Origin: Lachnospiraceae bacterium
GTDB lineage: Bacteria > Bacillota > Clostridia > Lachnospirales > Lachnospiraceae
Length of the DNA: 64,000 nucleotides
Assembly: GCA_022845955.1 (NCBI GenBank)
Contig: AP025576.1
Coordinates: 4,650,001 to 4,714,000, forward strand
Direction of reading: 5' to 3'
A program made the translations under genes and the position numbers. The notes below the pieces were generated by a model, which saw nothing but the letters and a program-made list of their open reading frames with translations, did not search any database and was not told where the DNA came from. Shown here piece by piece: positions 55,576-63,776 of this stretch. Numbering within the stretch: position 1 is the stretch's first letter; each line of letters opens with the position of its first letter.

Positions 55576-56179
55576 CTTCCTTTTCTTCCTTTCTCCCCTC
55601 CATCCCCAAGTTCTGCCTTCTCCGGGTCCCTTCAACCATATCCGCTACCGTACGTTTCACCATGTCGGCCGCCTGTTCATCGGAAAAATCCATGTGATTT
55701 GTAGCGATCATTGTGGCAATCCCATGCAGAAGAAGATACCCCCGTAAAAAAATATCTTTACATTCCGCCTCCGTCAGACCATAGTGATCCTGAAAAACAG
55801 CCGCCATTTCACGGTTGGTCTCATATCCCATCATCACCTCCCACAGATTCTGCCCCTGGAAGCTGTCTGAGAGGTATAACAGATGGAACAGGTTCGGCTC
55901 CCTGCGCGCCAGATTCAAAACCCACTTGTTGGTACAGGCGATAAAATCCGGTCTATCCTTATTTTTCATAATCTCATTTGTAAAACGCCGGCAGGCATAG
56001 GAAAATACCGCCTGGTGCAGCGCATCCATCGTAGCAAACTGGCTGAAAACCGGCTGGATGGAACAGCCTGCCGCCTCCGCCACACTTCTTGCCGTGACGG
56101 CGGAAAATCCTTCCCTTCTCGTTATTTCAAAGGCTGCTTCTAACAGCTGCTCCTTTGTGATTTTCTGTTTCGGCGCCAT
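55433..56179 (-). CDS. TetR-family repressor with over-long C-terminus overlapping the next gene
   Basis: About 248 residues as read. The N-terminal helix-turn-helix is classical (TKEQLLEAAFEITRREGFSAVTARSVAEAAGCSIQPVFSQF), and the ligand domain runs to about residue 190. The last roughly 50 residues (GRKEEKEDGRERISES onward) overlap the first 143 bases of the PaaK-like gene in another frame and look like non-native sequence. I infer loss of the original stop by a frameshift or point mutation near 55600. ATG 56179 is preferred over GTG 56188. Probably represses itself and the enzyme gene through the palindrome at 56210-56227. Confidence 0.88.
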   Translation of the reverse strand: MAPKQKITKEQLLEAAFEITRREGFSAVTARSVAEAAGCSIQPVFSQFATMDALHQAVFSYACRRFTNEIMKNKDRPDFIACTNKWVLNLARREPNLFHLLYLSDSFQGQNLWEVMMGYETNREMAAVFQDHYGLTEAECKDIFLRGYLLLHGIATMIATNHMDFSDEQAADMVKRTVADMVEGTRRRQNLGMEGRKEEKEDGRERISESAAYDCSSGQDDARRTTEACRGAVEEAGGICQAKQPLLQ

Positions 56180-56209
56180 ATCTCTCACTTCCTTTATATA
56201 TCAATTGTT

Positions 56210-56227
56210 ATATATCACATGATATAT
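56210..56227. promoter_or_regulatory. Palindromic operator candidate for the TetR repressor
   Basis: ATATATCA-CA-TGATATAT is a perfect 8-bp inverted repeat about 30 bases before the TetR ATG, the usual position for self-repression. A second, less perfect palindrome around TCAATTGTTA (56197-56214) adjoins it. Confidence 0.5.
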
Positions 56228-56438
56228 TATGTCTTACACTTCGTCAAGCGGAAACTGATTTAAGAGGAAACTAATCATTCCCCCGACATACCAAACCGCG
56301 TTTCTGCCGACGGTATCCATCAACGATCGTTCCGTCTACCAATTATGTTTTTCCATATAATTAGGCGTATCCAGGGCGAACCGAGATTTTCTGTTTTTCA
56401 TCTCTTCCTCCGAAACTGCTTATGGTGAACCGCATCCT

Positions 56439-57371
56439 TCAGCATCTCTCAATCCGGTATTCCTTGTATAACCTGTTCCGATACTCTTTATTTTTGATCG
56501 CTGCCCGTAAATCCTCCATACGGAAATCGGCAAGAAGCTTTTCCGACAATGCGGCGAAACAATCTTCTCCCAGTACCAGCCCCTGATTCACTCCATCATT
56601 ATATAAATCATCCAAAGCCTTACACATATTACAAGTTTCCTCCTTTACAGGCAGTGTTGTCAAAAGCCGCGTCCCTTTGGCGGCAGCCGCCAGGAAAAGA
56701 GCAGCGTCCGTGGAAAGACGGGAAAAAACATCTTCGTTTTCCCTTACATAATCTTTTAAGGCCTTTCTGTCATCCTGTCGCTGAAGAAATCCGAATACCT
56801 GCCGCAGCTGTGTATGAAGCAGACTGATATCCATATCCTCCCTGACGGAAAGCACATGGATCGGATAATCCGGCACAAATTGCCGGAGCCTGTCGCTCTC
56901 ATCAGGAAAACGTAGAAGATCATGGAGCCGCCGGGGTTTCCTCCACTCTTCTTTTCCAAAATATAACAGCAAAGTAATTACTGGTGATATCCGATCCTCT
57001 TGAAAGAAGGCCGGAAGGCCGGTCTTAAGCCCCTGCCGCATACGGTTTTCCGCTTCCACCCTGCGTATCTTTTTCTGGTAATCGGCCCCGTCATACTGCA
57101 GGATCCGCACTGGAGCCGTATAATCAATCTCTTCCTGGTTTTCTATACCCAGCATAACCAGCTCCATCCCGTCCTGGTAATACATCTTCACCACATCCCG
57201 CACATGTTTGTATGTGGCAGCATATTCCGGCCGGTTCTGTACCGGATCCTCTGCCTGCAGTTCGCGGTAATCAATTACCTGCCTGCCCCCGTATAGCCAG
57301 GCATTAAATAAATCGGCAAAAACAGGCGGGTGTGACAGATAAGAAGATAATGAAATATCTATTTTCCCCAT
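56439..57371 (-). CDS. Rpn-family PD-(D/E)XK nuclease/transposase-like protein, copy A
   Basis: 310 residues of the Rpn (recombination-promoting nuclease, YhgA-like/PDDEXK_2) family. The N-terminal nuclease core has D59 and the E77-x-Q79 variant in LGIENQ. The middle region includes FGKEEWRKPRRLHDLL. The C-terminus is helical, with KALDDLYNDGVNQG before LVLGED. First of three near-identical tandem genes. It has the shortest C-terminal G-x-x-L-G spacer of the three (one unit). The ATG is 34 bases from the AGGAGG site, with a hairpin between. The family makes cuts that stimulate RecA-independent recombination in E. coli. Confidence 0.9.
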   Translation of the reverse strand: MGKIDISLSSYLSHPPVFADLFNAWLYGGRQVIDYRELQAEDPVQNRPEYAATYKHVRDVVKMYYQDGMELVMLGIENQEEIDYTAPVRILQYDGADYQKKIRRVEAENRMRQGLKTGLPAFFQEDRISPVITLLLYFGKEEWRKPRRLHDLLRFPDESDRLRQFVPDYPIHVLSVREDMDISLLHTQLRQVFGFLQRQDDRKALKDYVRENEDVFSRLSTDAALFLAAAAKGTRLLTTLPVKEETCNMCKALDDLYNDGVNQGLVLGEDCFAALSEKLLADFRMEDLRAAIKNKEYRNRLYKEYRIERC

Positions 57372-57381
57372 AAATATACTT

Positions 57382-57401
57382 CTGTCTGATGAAACAGACA
57401 G
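57382..57401 (-). other. Leader hairpin between AGGAGG and the ATG of Rpn copy A
   Basis: CTGTCTG/CAGACAG arms with a 6-base loop. GGAGG at 57406-57410 is on the far side, so SD-to-ATG distance is 34 bases unfolded and 14 folded. Same arrangement at 58741-58760 (copy B) and 60077-60096 (copy C, one pair weaker). Confidence 0.65.
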
Positions 57402-57413
57402 GTTTCCTCCTTA

Positions 57414-57442
57414 ATTATACATAAAATGTGTAGAATTTACAA
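57414..57442 (-). promoter_or_regulatory. Promoter of Rpn copy A
   Basis: TTGTAA (57437-57442), 17 bases, TATAAT (57414-57419) on the minus strand. Predicted start of transcription is near 57407, inside the AGGAGG. Confidence 0.65.
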
Positions 57443-57785
57443 CATCACAATAAAAATAAAACGGGATTAAATGGAACGGAATGTTCCGGAAATAAAATCA
57501 GAATCACTATAGCTGATGTGTGATTATTATAATACGGAATAAACAATAACATCTCTGAGATATTCGGGATGCCGCAGAAACGAAACAGGGTCACCGCAAA
57601 AAAAATCCACAATCTGATTAAAAGCGCCGTTTGAGACAGACTGAAGATTAAATAATATACTCAAACTTCGCAGGAGCAAAATGGCCTTCCGCCCGCTGGC
57701 AGAGCGGTGTCCCCAGGACGGAAAAGGAATGTTCACCAGATCCTCTCAGGCCATTCTCCAGACAATTTTCAATCATGCTGTACCG

Positions 57786-58730
57786 TCAGCCTCTCTCAAT
57801 CCGGTATTCCCGGTACAGCCTGTTCCTATATTCTTTATTTTTGATCGCTTTCCGAAGATCCTCCGTACGAAAATCGGCAAGAAGCTTTTCCGACAATTCA
57901 GCGAAACAATCCTCTCCTAATTCCAGCCCCCGCCTTTTTCCCTGATTCACACCATCATTATAAAGATCATCCAATGCCTTACACATATCACAAGTTTCCT
58001 CCTTTACATGCAACGTTGTCAAAAGCCGCGTCCCTTTGGCGGCAGCCACCAGGAAAAGAGCAGCGTCTGTAGACAGACAGGAAAAAACATCTTCGTTTTC
58101 CCTTACATAATCTCTCAAGGCCTTTCTGTCATCCTGTCGCTGAAGAAATCCGAATACCTGCCTCAGCTGTGTATGAAGCAAGCTGATATCCATATCCTCC
58201 CTGACGGAAAGCACATGGATCGGATAATCCGGCACAAATTGCCGGAGCCTGTCGCTCTCATCAGGAAAACGTAGAAGATCATGGAGCCGCCGGGGTTTCC
58301 TCCACTCTTCTTTTCCAAAATATAACAGCAAAGTAATTACTGGTGATATCCGATCCTCTTGAAAGAAGGCCGGAAGGCCGGTCTTAAGCCCCTGCCGCAT
58401 ACGGTTTTCCGCTTCCACCCTGCGTATCTTTTTCTGATAATCGGCCCCGTCATACTGCAGGATCCGCACCGGAGCCGTGTAATCAATCTCTTCCTGGTTT
58501 TCTATACCCAGCAGAACCAGCTCCATCCCGTCCTGGTAATACATCTTCACCACATCACGCACATGTTTGTATGCGGCAGCATATTCCGGCCGGTTCTGTA
58601 CCGGATCCTCCGGCAGCAGTTCGCGGTAATCAATTACCTGCCTGCCGCCGTACAGCCAGGCATTAAATAAATCGGCGAATACAGGCGGGTGTGACAGATA
58701 AGAAGATAATGAAATATCTATTTTCCCCAT
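57786..58730 (-). CDS. Rpn-family PD-(D/E)XK nuclease/transposase-like protein, copy B
   Basis: 314 residues, nearly identical to copy A over its whole length (LLGIENQ core, same helical C-terminus). It differs mainly in the spacer GVNQGKRRGLELGED, which is four residues longer. Start, leader hairpin and promoter match copy A. Start-to-start distance to copy A is 1359 bases. The lack of terminal inverted repeats argues for tandem duplication by recombination, not transposition. Confidence 0.9.
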   Translation of the reverse strand: MGKIDISLSSYLSHPPVFADLFNAWLYGGRQVIDYRELLPEDPVQNRPEYAAAYKHVRDVVKMYYQDGMELVLLGIENQEEIDYTAPVRILQYDGADYQKKIRRVEAENRMRQGLKTGLPAFFQEDRISPVITLLLYFGKEEWRKPRRLHDLLRFPDESDRLRQFVPDYPIHVLSVREDMDISLLHTQLRQVFGFLQRQDDRKALRDYVRENEDVFSCLSTDAALFLVAAAKGTRLLTTLHVKEETCDMCKALDDLYNDGVNQGKRRGLELGEDCFAELSEKLLADFRTEDLRKAIKNKEYRNRLYREYRIERG

Positions 58731-59020
58731 AAATATACTTCTGTCTGATGAAACAGACAGGTTTCCTCCTTAATTATACATAAAATGTGTAGAATTTACA
58801 ACATCACAATAAAAATAAAACGGGATTAAATGGAACGGAATGTTCCGGAAATAAAATCAGAATCACTATAGCTGATGTGTGATTATTATAATACGGAATA
58901 AACAATAACATCTCTGAGATATTCGGGATGCCGCAGAAACGAAACAGGGTCACCGCAAAAAAAAATCCACAATCTGATTAAAAGCGCCGTTTGAGGCAGA
59001 CTGAAGATTAAATAATATAT
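58731..59020. repeat. Upstream half of the tandem Rpn repeat unit (copy B)
   Basis: Near-exact copy of 57372-57660, with hairpin 58741-58760 and palindrome 58832-58846. The remaining gap to copy C's stop (59021-59097) holds a GTATAC-N7-GTATAC repeat (about 59026-59044) and no gene. Confidence 0.85.
58773..58801 (-). promoter_or_regulatory. Promoter of Rpn copy B
   Basis: TTGTAA (58796-58801), 17 bases, TATAAT (58773-58778), identical to copy A. Confidence 0.65.
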
Positions 59021-59097
59021 TCAAAGTATACCTATCAGGTATACGCTGTACACAGACCTCTATATTCTCCAGACAATATTCAATCATGCTGTACCAA

Positions 59098-60066
59098 TCA
59101 GCCTCTCTCAATCCGGTATTCCTGGTACAGCCTGTTCCTATATTCTTTATTTTTGATCGCTTTCCGAAGATCCTCCATACGGAAATCGGCAAGAAGCTTT
59201 TCCGACAATTCAGCGAAATAATCCTCTCCTAATTCCAGCCCCCGCCTTTTTCCCAACTCAAGTCCCTGGCATTTTCCCTGATTCACACCATCATTATAAA
59301 GATCATCCAATGCCTTACACATATCACAAGTTTCCTCCTTTACATGCAACGTTGTTAAAAGCCGCGTCCCTTTGGCGGCAGCCGCCAGGAAAAGGGCAGC
59401 GTCTGTGGAAAGACAGGAAAAAACATCTTCGTTTTCCCTTACATAATCTTTCAAGGCCTTTCTGTCATCCTGTCGTTGAAGGAATCCGAATACCTGCCGC
59501 AGTTGTGTATGAAGCAGACTGATATCCATATCCTCCCTGACGGAAAGCACATAGATCGGATAATCCGGCACAAATTGCCGGAGCCTGTCGCTCCCATCAG
59601 GAAAACGTAGAAGATCATGGAGCCGCCGGGGTTTCCTCCACTCTTCTTTTCCAAAATATAACAGCAAAGTAATAACTGGTGTTATCCGATCTTCAGGAAA
59701 GAAAGCCGGAAGGCCGGTCTTAAGACCCTGCAGCTTACGGTTTTCCGCTTCCACCCTGCGTATCTTTTTTTGGTAATCGGCCCCGTCATACTGCAGGATC
59801 CGCACCGGAGCCGTGTAATCAATCTCTTCCTGGTTTTCTATACCCAGCAGAACCAGCTCTATCCCGTCCTGGCAATACATCTTCACCACATCCCGCACAT
59901 GTTTGTATGCGGCAGCATATTCCGGCCGGTTCTGTACCGGATCCTCCGCCTGCAGTTCGCGGTAATCAATTACCTGCCTGCCGCCGTACAGCCAGGCATT
60001 AAATAAATCGGCGAATACAGGCGGGTGTGACAGATAAGAAGATAATGAAATATCTATTTTCCCCAT
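59098..60066 (-). CDS. Rpn-family PD-(D/E)XK nuclease/transposase-like protein, copy C
   Basis: About 322 residues. Same family and domain layout as copies A and B, with the longest spacer: GVNQGKCQGLELGKRRGLELGED, two full G-K-x-x-G-L-E-L units. Scattered substitutions (MYCQDGIELV, RKLQGL, FFPEDRITPV) mark it as the most diverged copy. The ATG at 60066 matches the other copies. A second in-frame ATG at 60072 exists only here. Likely the parent or an older duplicate. Confidence 0.9.
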   Translation of the reverse strand: MGKIDISLSSYLSHPPVFADLFNAWLYGGRQVIDYRELQAEDPVQNRPEYAAAYKHVRDVVKMYCQDGIELVLLGIENQEEIDYTAPVRILQYDGADYQKKIRRVEAENRKLQGLKTGLPAFFPEDRITPVITLLLYFGKEEWRKPRRLHDLLRFPDGSDRLRQFVPDYPIYVLSVREDMDISLLHTQLRQVFGFLQRQDDRKALKDYVRENEDVFSCLSTDAALFLAAAAKGTRLLTTLHVKEETCDMCKALDDLYNDGVNQGKCQGLELGKRRGLELGEDYFAELSEKLLADFRMEDLRKAIKNKEYRNRLYQEYRIERG

Positions 60067-60108
60067 AAACATACTTTTGTCTGATGAAACAGACAGGTTT
60101 CCTCCTTA

Positions 60109-60137
60109 ATTATACATAATATGTGTAGAATTTACAA
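60109..60137 (-). promoter_or_regulatory. Promoter of Rpn copy C
   Basis: TTGTAA (60132-60137), 17 bases, TATAAT (60109-60114). Hexamers and spacing are conserved in spite of changes around them. Confidence 0.6.
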
Positions 60138-60350
60138 CATCACAATAAAAATAAAACGGGATTAAATGGAACAGAATGTTCCGAAAGTAAGAACAGAATC
60201 GCTATAGCTGATGATGATTATCATAACACAGAGAAAAAGAAAAAACAATATAACTAATTAAAGTCTGCGGAAAAACAACGCAGATAAGGTAAGTTGCCAT
60301 GCAGACTAAGACGCACAGCACAGAACGCTTAAAGCAATAGTAATATACAA

Positions 60351-60398
60351 GAAAAGGAAAACATATCCCGGAACAAATACCGGTCTATGTTTTCCTCT
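60351..60398 (-). terminator. Rho-independent terminator of the GH120 gene
   Basis: On the minus strand AGGAAAACATA and TATGTTTTCCT arms (60396-60386 and 60365-60355) with an inner CCGG/CCGG pair, followed by TTTTCTT. It lies about 70 bases after the GH120 stop. Confidence 0.75.
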
Positions 60399-60466
60399 TC
60401 TGATTCTAACCGTTCCTTTTAGCCAAAAGGATAAAAACAAGGCAGGTCAAACCATATCGCAGAAAA

Positions 60467-62470
60467 TTACCAAAGCTGTTTTTCAGCTGCTTCTGCGGAT
60501 GCAAAAGGCCCGGGAACCGCAGAAAGGCCGCGATGCTCACCCAGATAATCCTCATTGAAGGTAATAGCGGTCCCGTCAGGATTTTCAAACCGCTGCTCCG
60601 GCTCAAAGGCATATCCCAGGATATCACTGGTAATAATGCCATCCTTAAAATCACCAAGCAGATCATATACGTTTGTTTTCAGGTAATAATGCCCGTCCTT
60701 TTCCACAAGCTCCACGGTTGCTTTGTTCGTCTCATCAACCAGATTTGACGTTTCGTTCTTACAGGCCTTTGCACCGTTGAAGTACGCATTTCCATTCACC
60801 CATACAGGCAGATGGGAGAAATGATACTTGGCCAGTTCACCCATATTCGCAGGCTTATCCATTTCGAACCAGCCGATCCATTCCTCATAGGTCGGATATT
60901 CATCGAATACCCTGGTACCGACCTCCTGGTTATCCGCCATTTGAAATCCCATATCTTCCTTCACTTCCGCTGCTTTAACAGGCCAGTTCTGAATGAAGAT
61001 ATTGTTATAAAAACGGTCATCCCCATGCAGGATGGACATAAATCCTGCCACTTCGGTACGGTGGCGGATATGATAAGGCGTGTAACGGGGCTGGTTAAGT
61101 CCGTTTACGGTATTGTCCGTGCCGCCTCCCACAGCAGTAAATGCGCCCAGAATGAGGTTATGTACACAGGCAACACCTTCGGTGGCAATCCGCAGGGCGG
61201 CTTTTGAAAGCATCACGTTGTTATCAATCAATGTGGGGCCATGGCCCACCTCCACGAAAATATCCTGGCACATCATAGCGCCTTCCGCCTTCGGCGTACC
61301 CTCCGGCGCATGGTTGTCATGCAGCAGGTTCTGTGTGATCCGTGTGCCCTGGGCCTGCCAGTCGCACCAGATTCCCATGGTGGAATGATGGATGTGATTA
61401 CGGCGGAATACCACATCAATGGCGGCATGGAATTTAATGCCGGAAATTTCGGCACCGCCCAACTGCTGCATATTGTTGATATGGTGAATGTGGTTGTCCT
61501 CAATGATGCTGAATACGCATCCCATACGGCCCACAATACCCGCCTGCTCGCAGTGGTGGATGTGGCAGCGCCTTACGATATGGCTTCCCACTTTTTCCTT
61601 CAGCCAGCCATGATACTGGCCGCGGCAGACCGCATCCCTCTCCATCTGGGTCGGGCTTTTCACATGTTTGTTGGTAAAATAATGATCATTTTCCGGGTCA
61701 TAATATTTTCCCAGGGAAATACCGCAGCATTTACTGTTGCTGATTTCACAGTCCTCGATAATCCAGCCCTTTGACCAGTGAGGGCCGACCATACCGTCCT
61801 GATAAGCGGCGGGAGGCGCCCAGGTTGTGGCGGCTTTGTTCACGTTAAAACCGCTGAAGGTGATATAATCCACTCCCGTTTTGGAGGGCATAAAGCAATT
61901 GCGGCGCACGTTGATATCCACCTTTTCCTCATTGGGGTTATGTCCCTGGAAATTGGCATAGATCACAGTGGTATCACCTTCCTGTTCGGTATACCATTTA
62001 TAAACAGAAAAATCAGGATCCCAGGAAGGGGGATATACTTCACCCTTGATACATTCCTCCAGTGTCTGAGTTTCATACAGCTGGCGGTCATTTAAATAGA
62101 CGGCGCCGGTATGCCTTACGACAGGGGCAAAATACCAGTCCCCTCCCACAAACGTAGTATAAGGGTTGTAACTTCCAAACACGCCGTTATCAATGCGGCA
62201 GACCCAGACATTCCCCTGGTAAGGTTCCCAGGAATCAACCGGTTCCGCACCGGTAATAACGGCTCCCAGCGGCTGTTCGCTGCGGTAAGTAATTCTGGCA
62301 TCCTCCGTTCCTGCGTTCAGGGGATCCACATACTCCCGGTATATGCCCGGGGCAACCAGGACCTCATCCCCTGGTCCGGCAGCTTTCGCCGCTTCATTGA
62401 TGTGCTTAAAAGGCATTTCCTTACTGCCGTTGCCCTCTCTGGCTGCGGCGGCATTCACATAAAAAATCAT
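60467..62470 (-). CDS. Beta-xylosidase, GH120 (right-handed beta-helix)
   Basis: About 667 residues. The repeated HIHHC/NHIHHI/NHIHHS coils mark a right-handed beta-helix, and the landmark stretches (INVRRNCF, TWAPPAA, GPHWSKGWIIEDCEI, GIKFHAAIDV, HRTEVAGF, DDRFYNNIFI) match GH120 beta-xylosidases such as XylC. The nucleophile is D370 in CDWQAQG and the acid/base E407 in FVEVGHG. Between them lies an extra loop of about 14 residues (around APEGTPKAEGAMM) compared with XylC as I recall it. No signal peptide, so it cleaves imported xylo-oligosaccharides. ATG 62470 follows AAAGGAG. Divergent from the AraC gene at 62676. Confidence 0.9.
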   Translation of the reverse strand: MIFYVNAAAAREGNGSKEMPFKHINEAAKAAGPGDEVLVAPGIYREYVDPLNAGTEDARITYRSEQPLGAVITGAEPVDSWEPYQGNVWVCRIDNGVFGSYNPYTTFVGGDWYFAPVVRHTGAVYLNDRQLYETQTLEECIKGEVYPPSWDPDFSVYKWYTEQEGDTTVIYANFQGHNPNEEKVDINVRRNCFMPSKTGVDYITFSGFNVNKAATTWAPPAAYQDGMVGPHWSKGWIIEDCEISNSKCCGISLGKYYDPENDHYFTNKHVKSPTQMERDAVCRGQYHGWLKEKVGSHIVRRCHIHHCEQAGIVGRMGCVFSIIEDNHIHHINNMQQLGGAEISGIKFHAAIDVVFRRNHIHHSTMGIWCDWQAQGTRITQNLLHDNHAPEGTPKAEGAMMCQDIFVEVGHGPTLIDNNVMLSKAALRIATEGVACVHNLILGAFTAVGGGTDNTVNGLNQPRYTPYHIRHRTEVAGFMSILHGDDRFYNNIFIQNWPVKAAEVKEDMGFQMADNQEVGTRVFDEYPTYEEWIGWFEMDKPANMGELAKYHFSHLPVWVNGNAYFNGAKACKNETSNLVDETNKATVELVEKDGHYYLKTNVYDLLGDFKDGIITSDILGYAFEPEQRFENPDGTAITFNEDYLGEHRGLSAVPGPFASAEAAEKQLW

Positions 62471-62574
62471 ATATGTTCTCCTTTCTCCGGGCGTTATCAC
62501 TGTTCACTCCGTGACAGTAACATGCATAAATCCCTTTAAAAACGCCCGTCTCTTCTTGCTTAACCTATAAAGTC

Positions 62575-62591
62575 ATTATATAATCATTATA
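62575..62591. promoter_or_regulatory. AT-rich divergent promoter region, GH120 / AraC
   Basis: Two minus-strand TATAAT boxes (62575-62580 and 62586-62591) lie about 105-120 bases before the GH120 ATG, within a near-palindromic TCATTATATAATCATTATAT stretch. -35 elements are weak on both strands, which fits an activated promoter. Confidence 0.4.
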
Positions 62592-62675
62592 TTATCCTGA
62601 AAATGTCGCATCCAGAGGGAATTGACGTTTTTTTGTATCCAAATCAGACTTTCTTCTGGAGGCAGGAGGCGCCTT

Positions 62676-63770
62676 ATGAAAAAAGACAGACAATCCATTG
62701 ATACCGCCGGGAAACTGTCACAGGAGGGATTTTTAAAAAAGCTGGGGATTCCCAAGACATTTCTAACCTTCCACAATTTAGGCAGCAGCACCTCGGAATT
62801 CGTTGCGATCGGGATGCCCTATATGCTCATCTATGAAGCCGCCGACAGAAAACACGGTGAACTGCATTCCCTGGAATTTACGGAAAGCAACAAGAATTAT
62901 TTCTTTTCTTCCGCAAGCAGGCTGGATCTGGCAGGGAAACGTTCTCTGCACTCCCATGATTTTTATGAACTGACCATTGTGCTGGCGGGGGAGCTTCATT
63001 TACAGATCGAAAATGAAATCGTAACCTATCATGCCGGGGAATGCTGTCTGTGCAATAAGAATATTCGCCACAAGGAGCTGCATGACAGCGAATTTGAAAT
63101 CATTCTGTTCCTGTTCCAGGAGGAATATATTAAATCCGTCCTGGAACAGGATCTGCTGTATGATGAGGAAGGCAGAAGCTGCACCAGCCACACCTTTTTC
63201 CACCATCTCTTTGCGGAAAACCAGAAGCTTTCCTTTTACAGTGCGAAGGAATATATTGATTTCAGAAGAAAAACCCGCTTTGATCCGGATGATTTCTACC
63301 GGCTGATCAATGCCCTTGTGCTGGAACTGAGCGAAAGCCGTTCCGGAAGAAATTATATGGTGCGGGGTTATTTCTGCCGTTTTATCGCCATGCTGGGCGA
63401 CGAGGAAAATTATCATATCCAGGCTCATCAGACCAGAATTTCCAAAGAAGAACGGCTTTTCTACCAGGTATCCCAGCTGCTGCAGAACCGAAAGGGCCGG
63501 ATCAGCCGCAGCGAGCTGGAAGCGGAACTAAATTATAACAGCGATTACATCAACCGGGTGGTCAAGAAGCATACCGGGCAGACCCTGTCCGATTACAGCC
63601 GTTCCTTTCTGCTGAAAGAAGCCGCGGATCTTTTGACAAATACGGACAAACGGGTGGGGGAAATCTGCGAAGAACTGGGTTATACTAACAGGAGCCATTT
63701 TAACAGGCTGTTCATTGAACGGTTCGGCATGACCCCCACCGAGTACCGGGAAACGGAACCGGAGGAGTAG
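62676..63770 (+). CDS. AraC-family regulator with cupin sensor domain (xylosidase cluster)
   Basis: About 364 residues. Cupin-like sensor in the first half (SLHSHDFYELTIVLAGELHLQI, HAGECCLCNKNIRHKEL). C-terminal AraC domain (SRSELEAELNYNSDYINRVVKKHTGQTLSDY and VGEICEELGYTNRSHFNRLFIERFGMTPTEYRE). ATG 62676 lies 6 bases after AGGAGG. Divergent from the GH120 gene and convergent with a permease, so it probably controls use of xylo-oligosaccharides. Confidence 0.93.
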   Translation: MKKDRQSIDTAGKLSQEGFLKKLGIPKTFLTFHNLGSSTSEFVAIGMPYMLIYEAADRKHGELHSLEFTESNKNYFFSSASRLDLAGKRSLHSHDFYELTIVLAGELHLQIENEIVTYHAGECCLCNKNIRHKELHDSEFEIILFLFQEEYIKSVLEQDLLYDEEGRSCTSHTFFHHLFAENQKLSFYSAKEYIDFRRKTRFDPDDFYRLINALVLELSESRSGRNYMVRGYFCRFIAMLGDEENYHIQAHQTRISKEERLFYQVSQLLQNRKGRISRSELEAELNYNSDYINRVVKKHTGQTLSDYSRSFLLKEAADLLTNTDKRVGEICEELGYTNRSHFNRLFIERFGMTPTEYRETEPEE

Positions 63771-63776
63771 GCGCAC

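Larger units (their letters stand above)
57372..57660. repeat. Upstream half of the tandem Rpn repeat unit (copy A)
   Basis: These 289 bases recur almost base for base at 58731-59020 upstream of copy B. The first roughly 150 bases recur upstream of copy C. The few differences include an A-run of 8 versus 9. Contents: leader hairpin, promoter, GGAAC-N5-GTTCC palindrome (57473-57487) and a short remnant frame. The rest of the gap to copy B (57661-57785) shows no gene. Confidence 0.85.
60073..60466. other. Leader of Rpn copy C and gap to the GH120 gene
   Basis: 60073-60200 repeats the Rpn leader (hairpin 60077-60096, palindrome 60168-60182) and then diverges. The rest is AT-rich and contains the GH120 terminator (60351-60398). 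No gene is seen. Confidence 0.7.

Noticed and set aside
57473..57487. LexA (SOS) box upstream of Rpn genes
   Set aside because: Spacing between GAAC and GTTC is five bases rather than four, so it does not fit the Firmicute LexA consensus.
56439..60200. CRISPR-like or IS-like repeat array
   Set aside because: Repeat unit is about 1.35 kb and encodes a whole protein. No short regular repeats, spacers, terminal inverted repeats or target duplications are visible.
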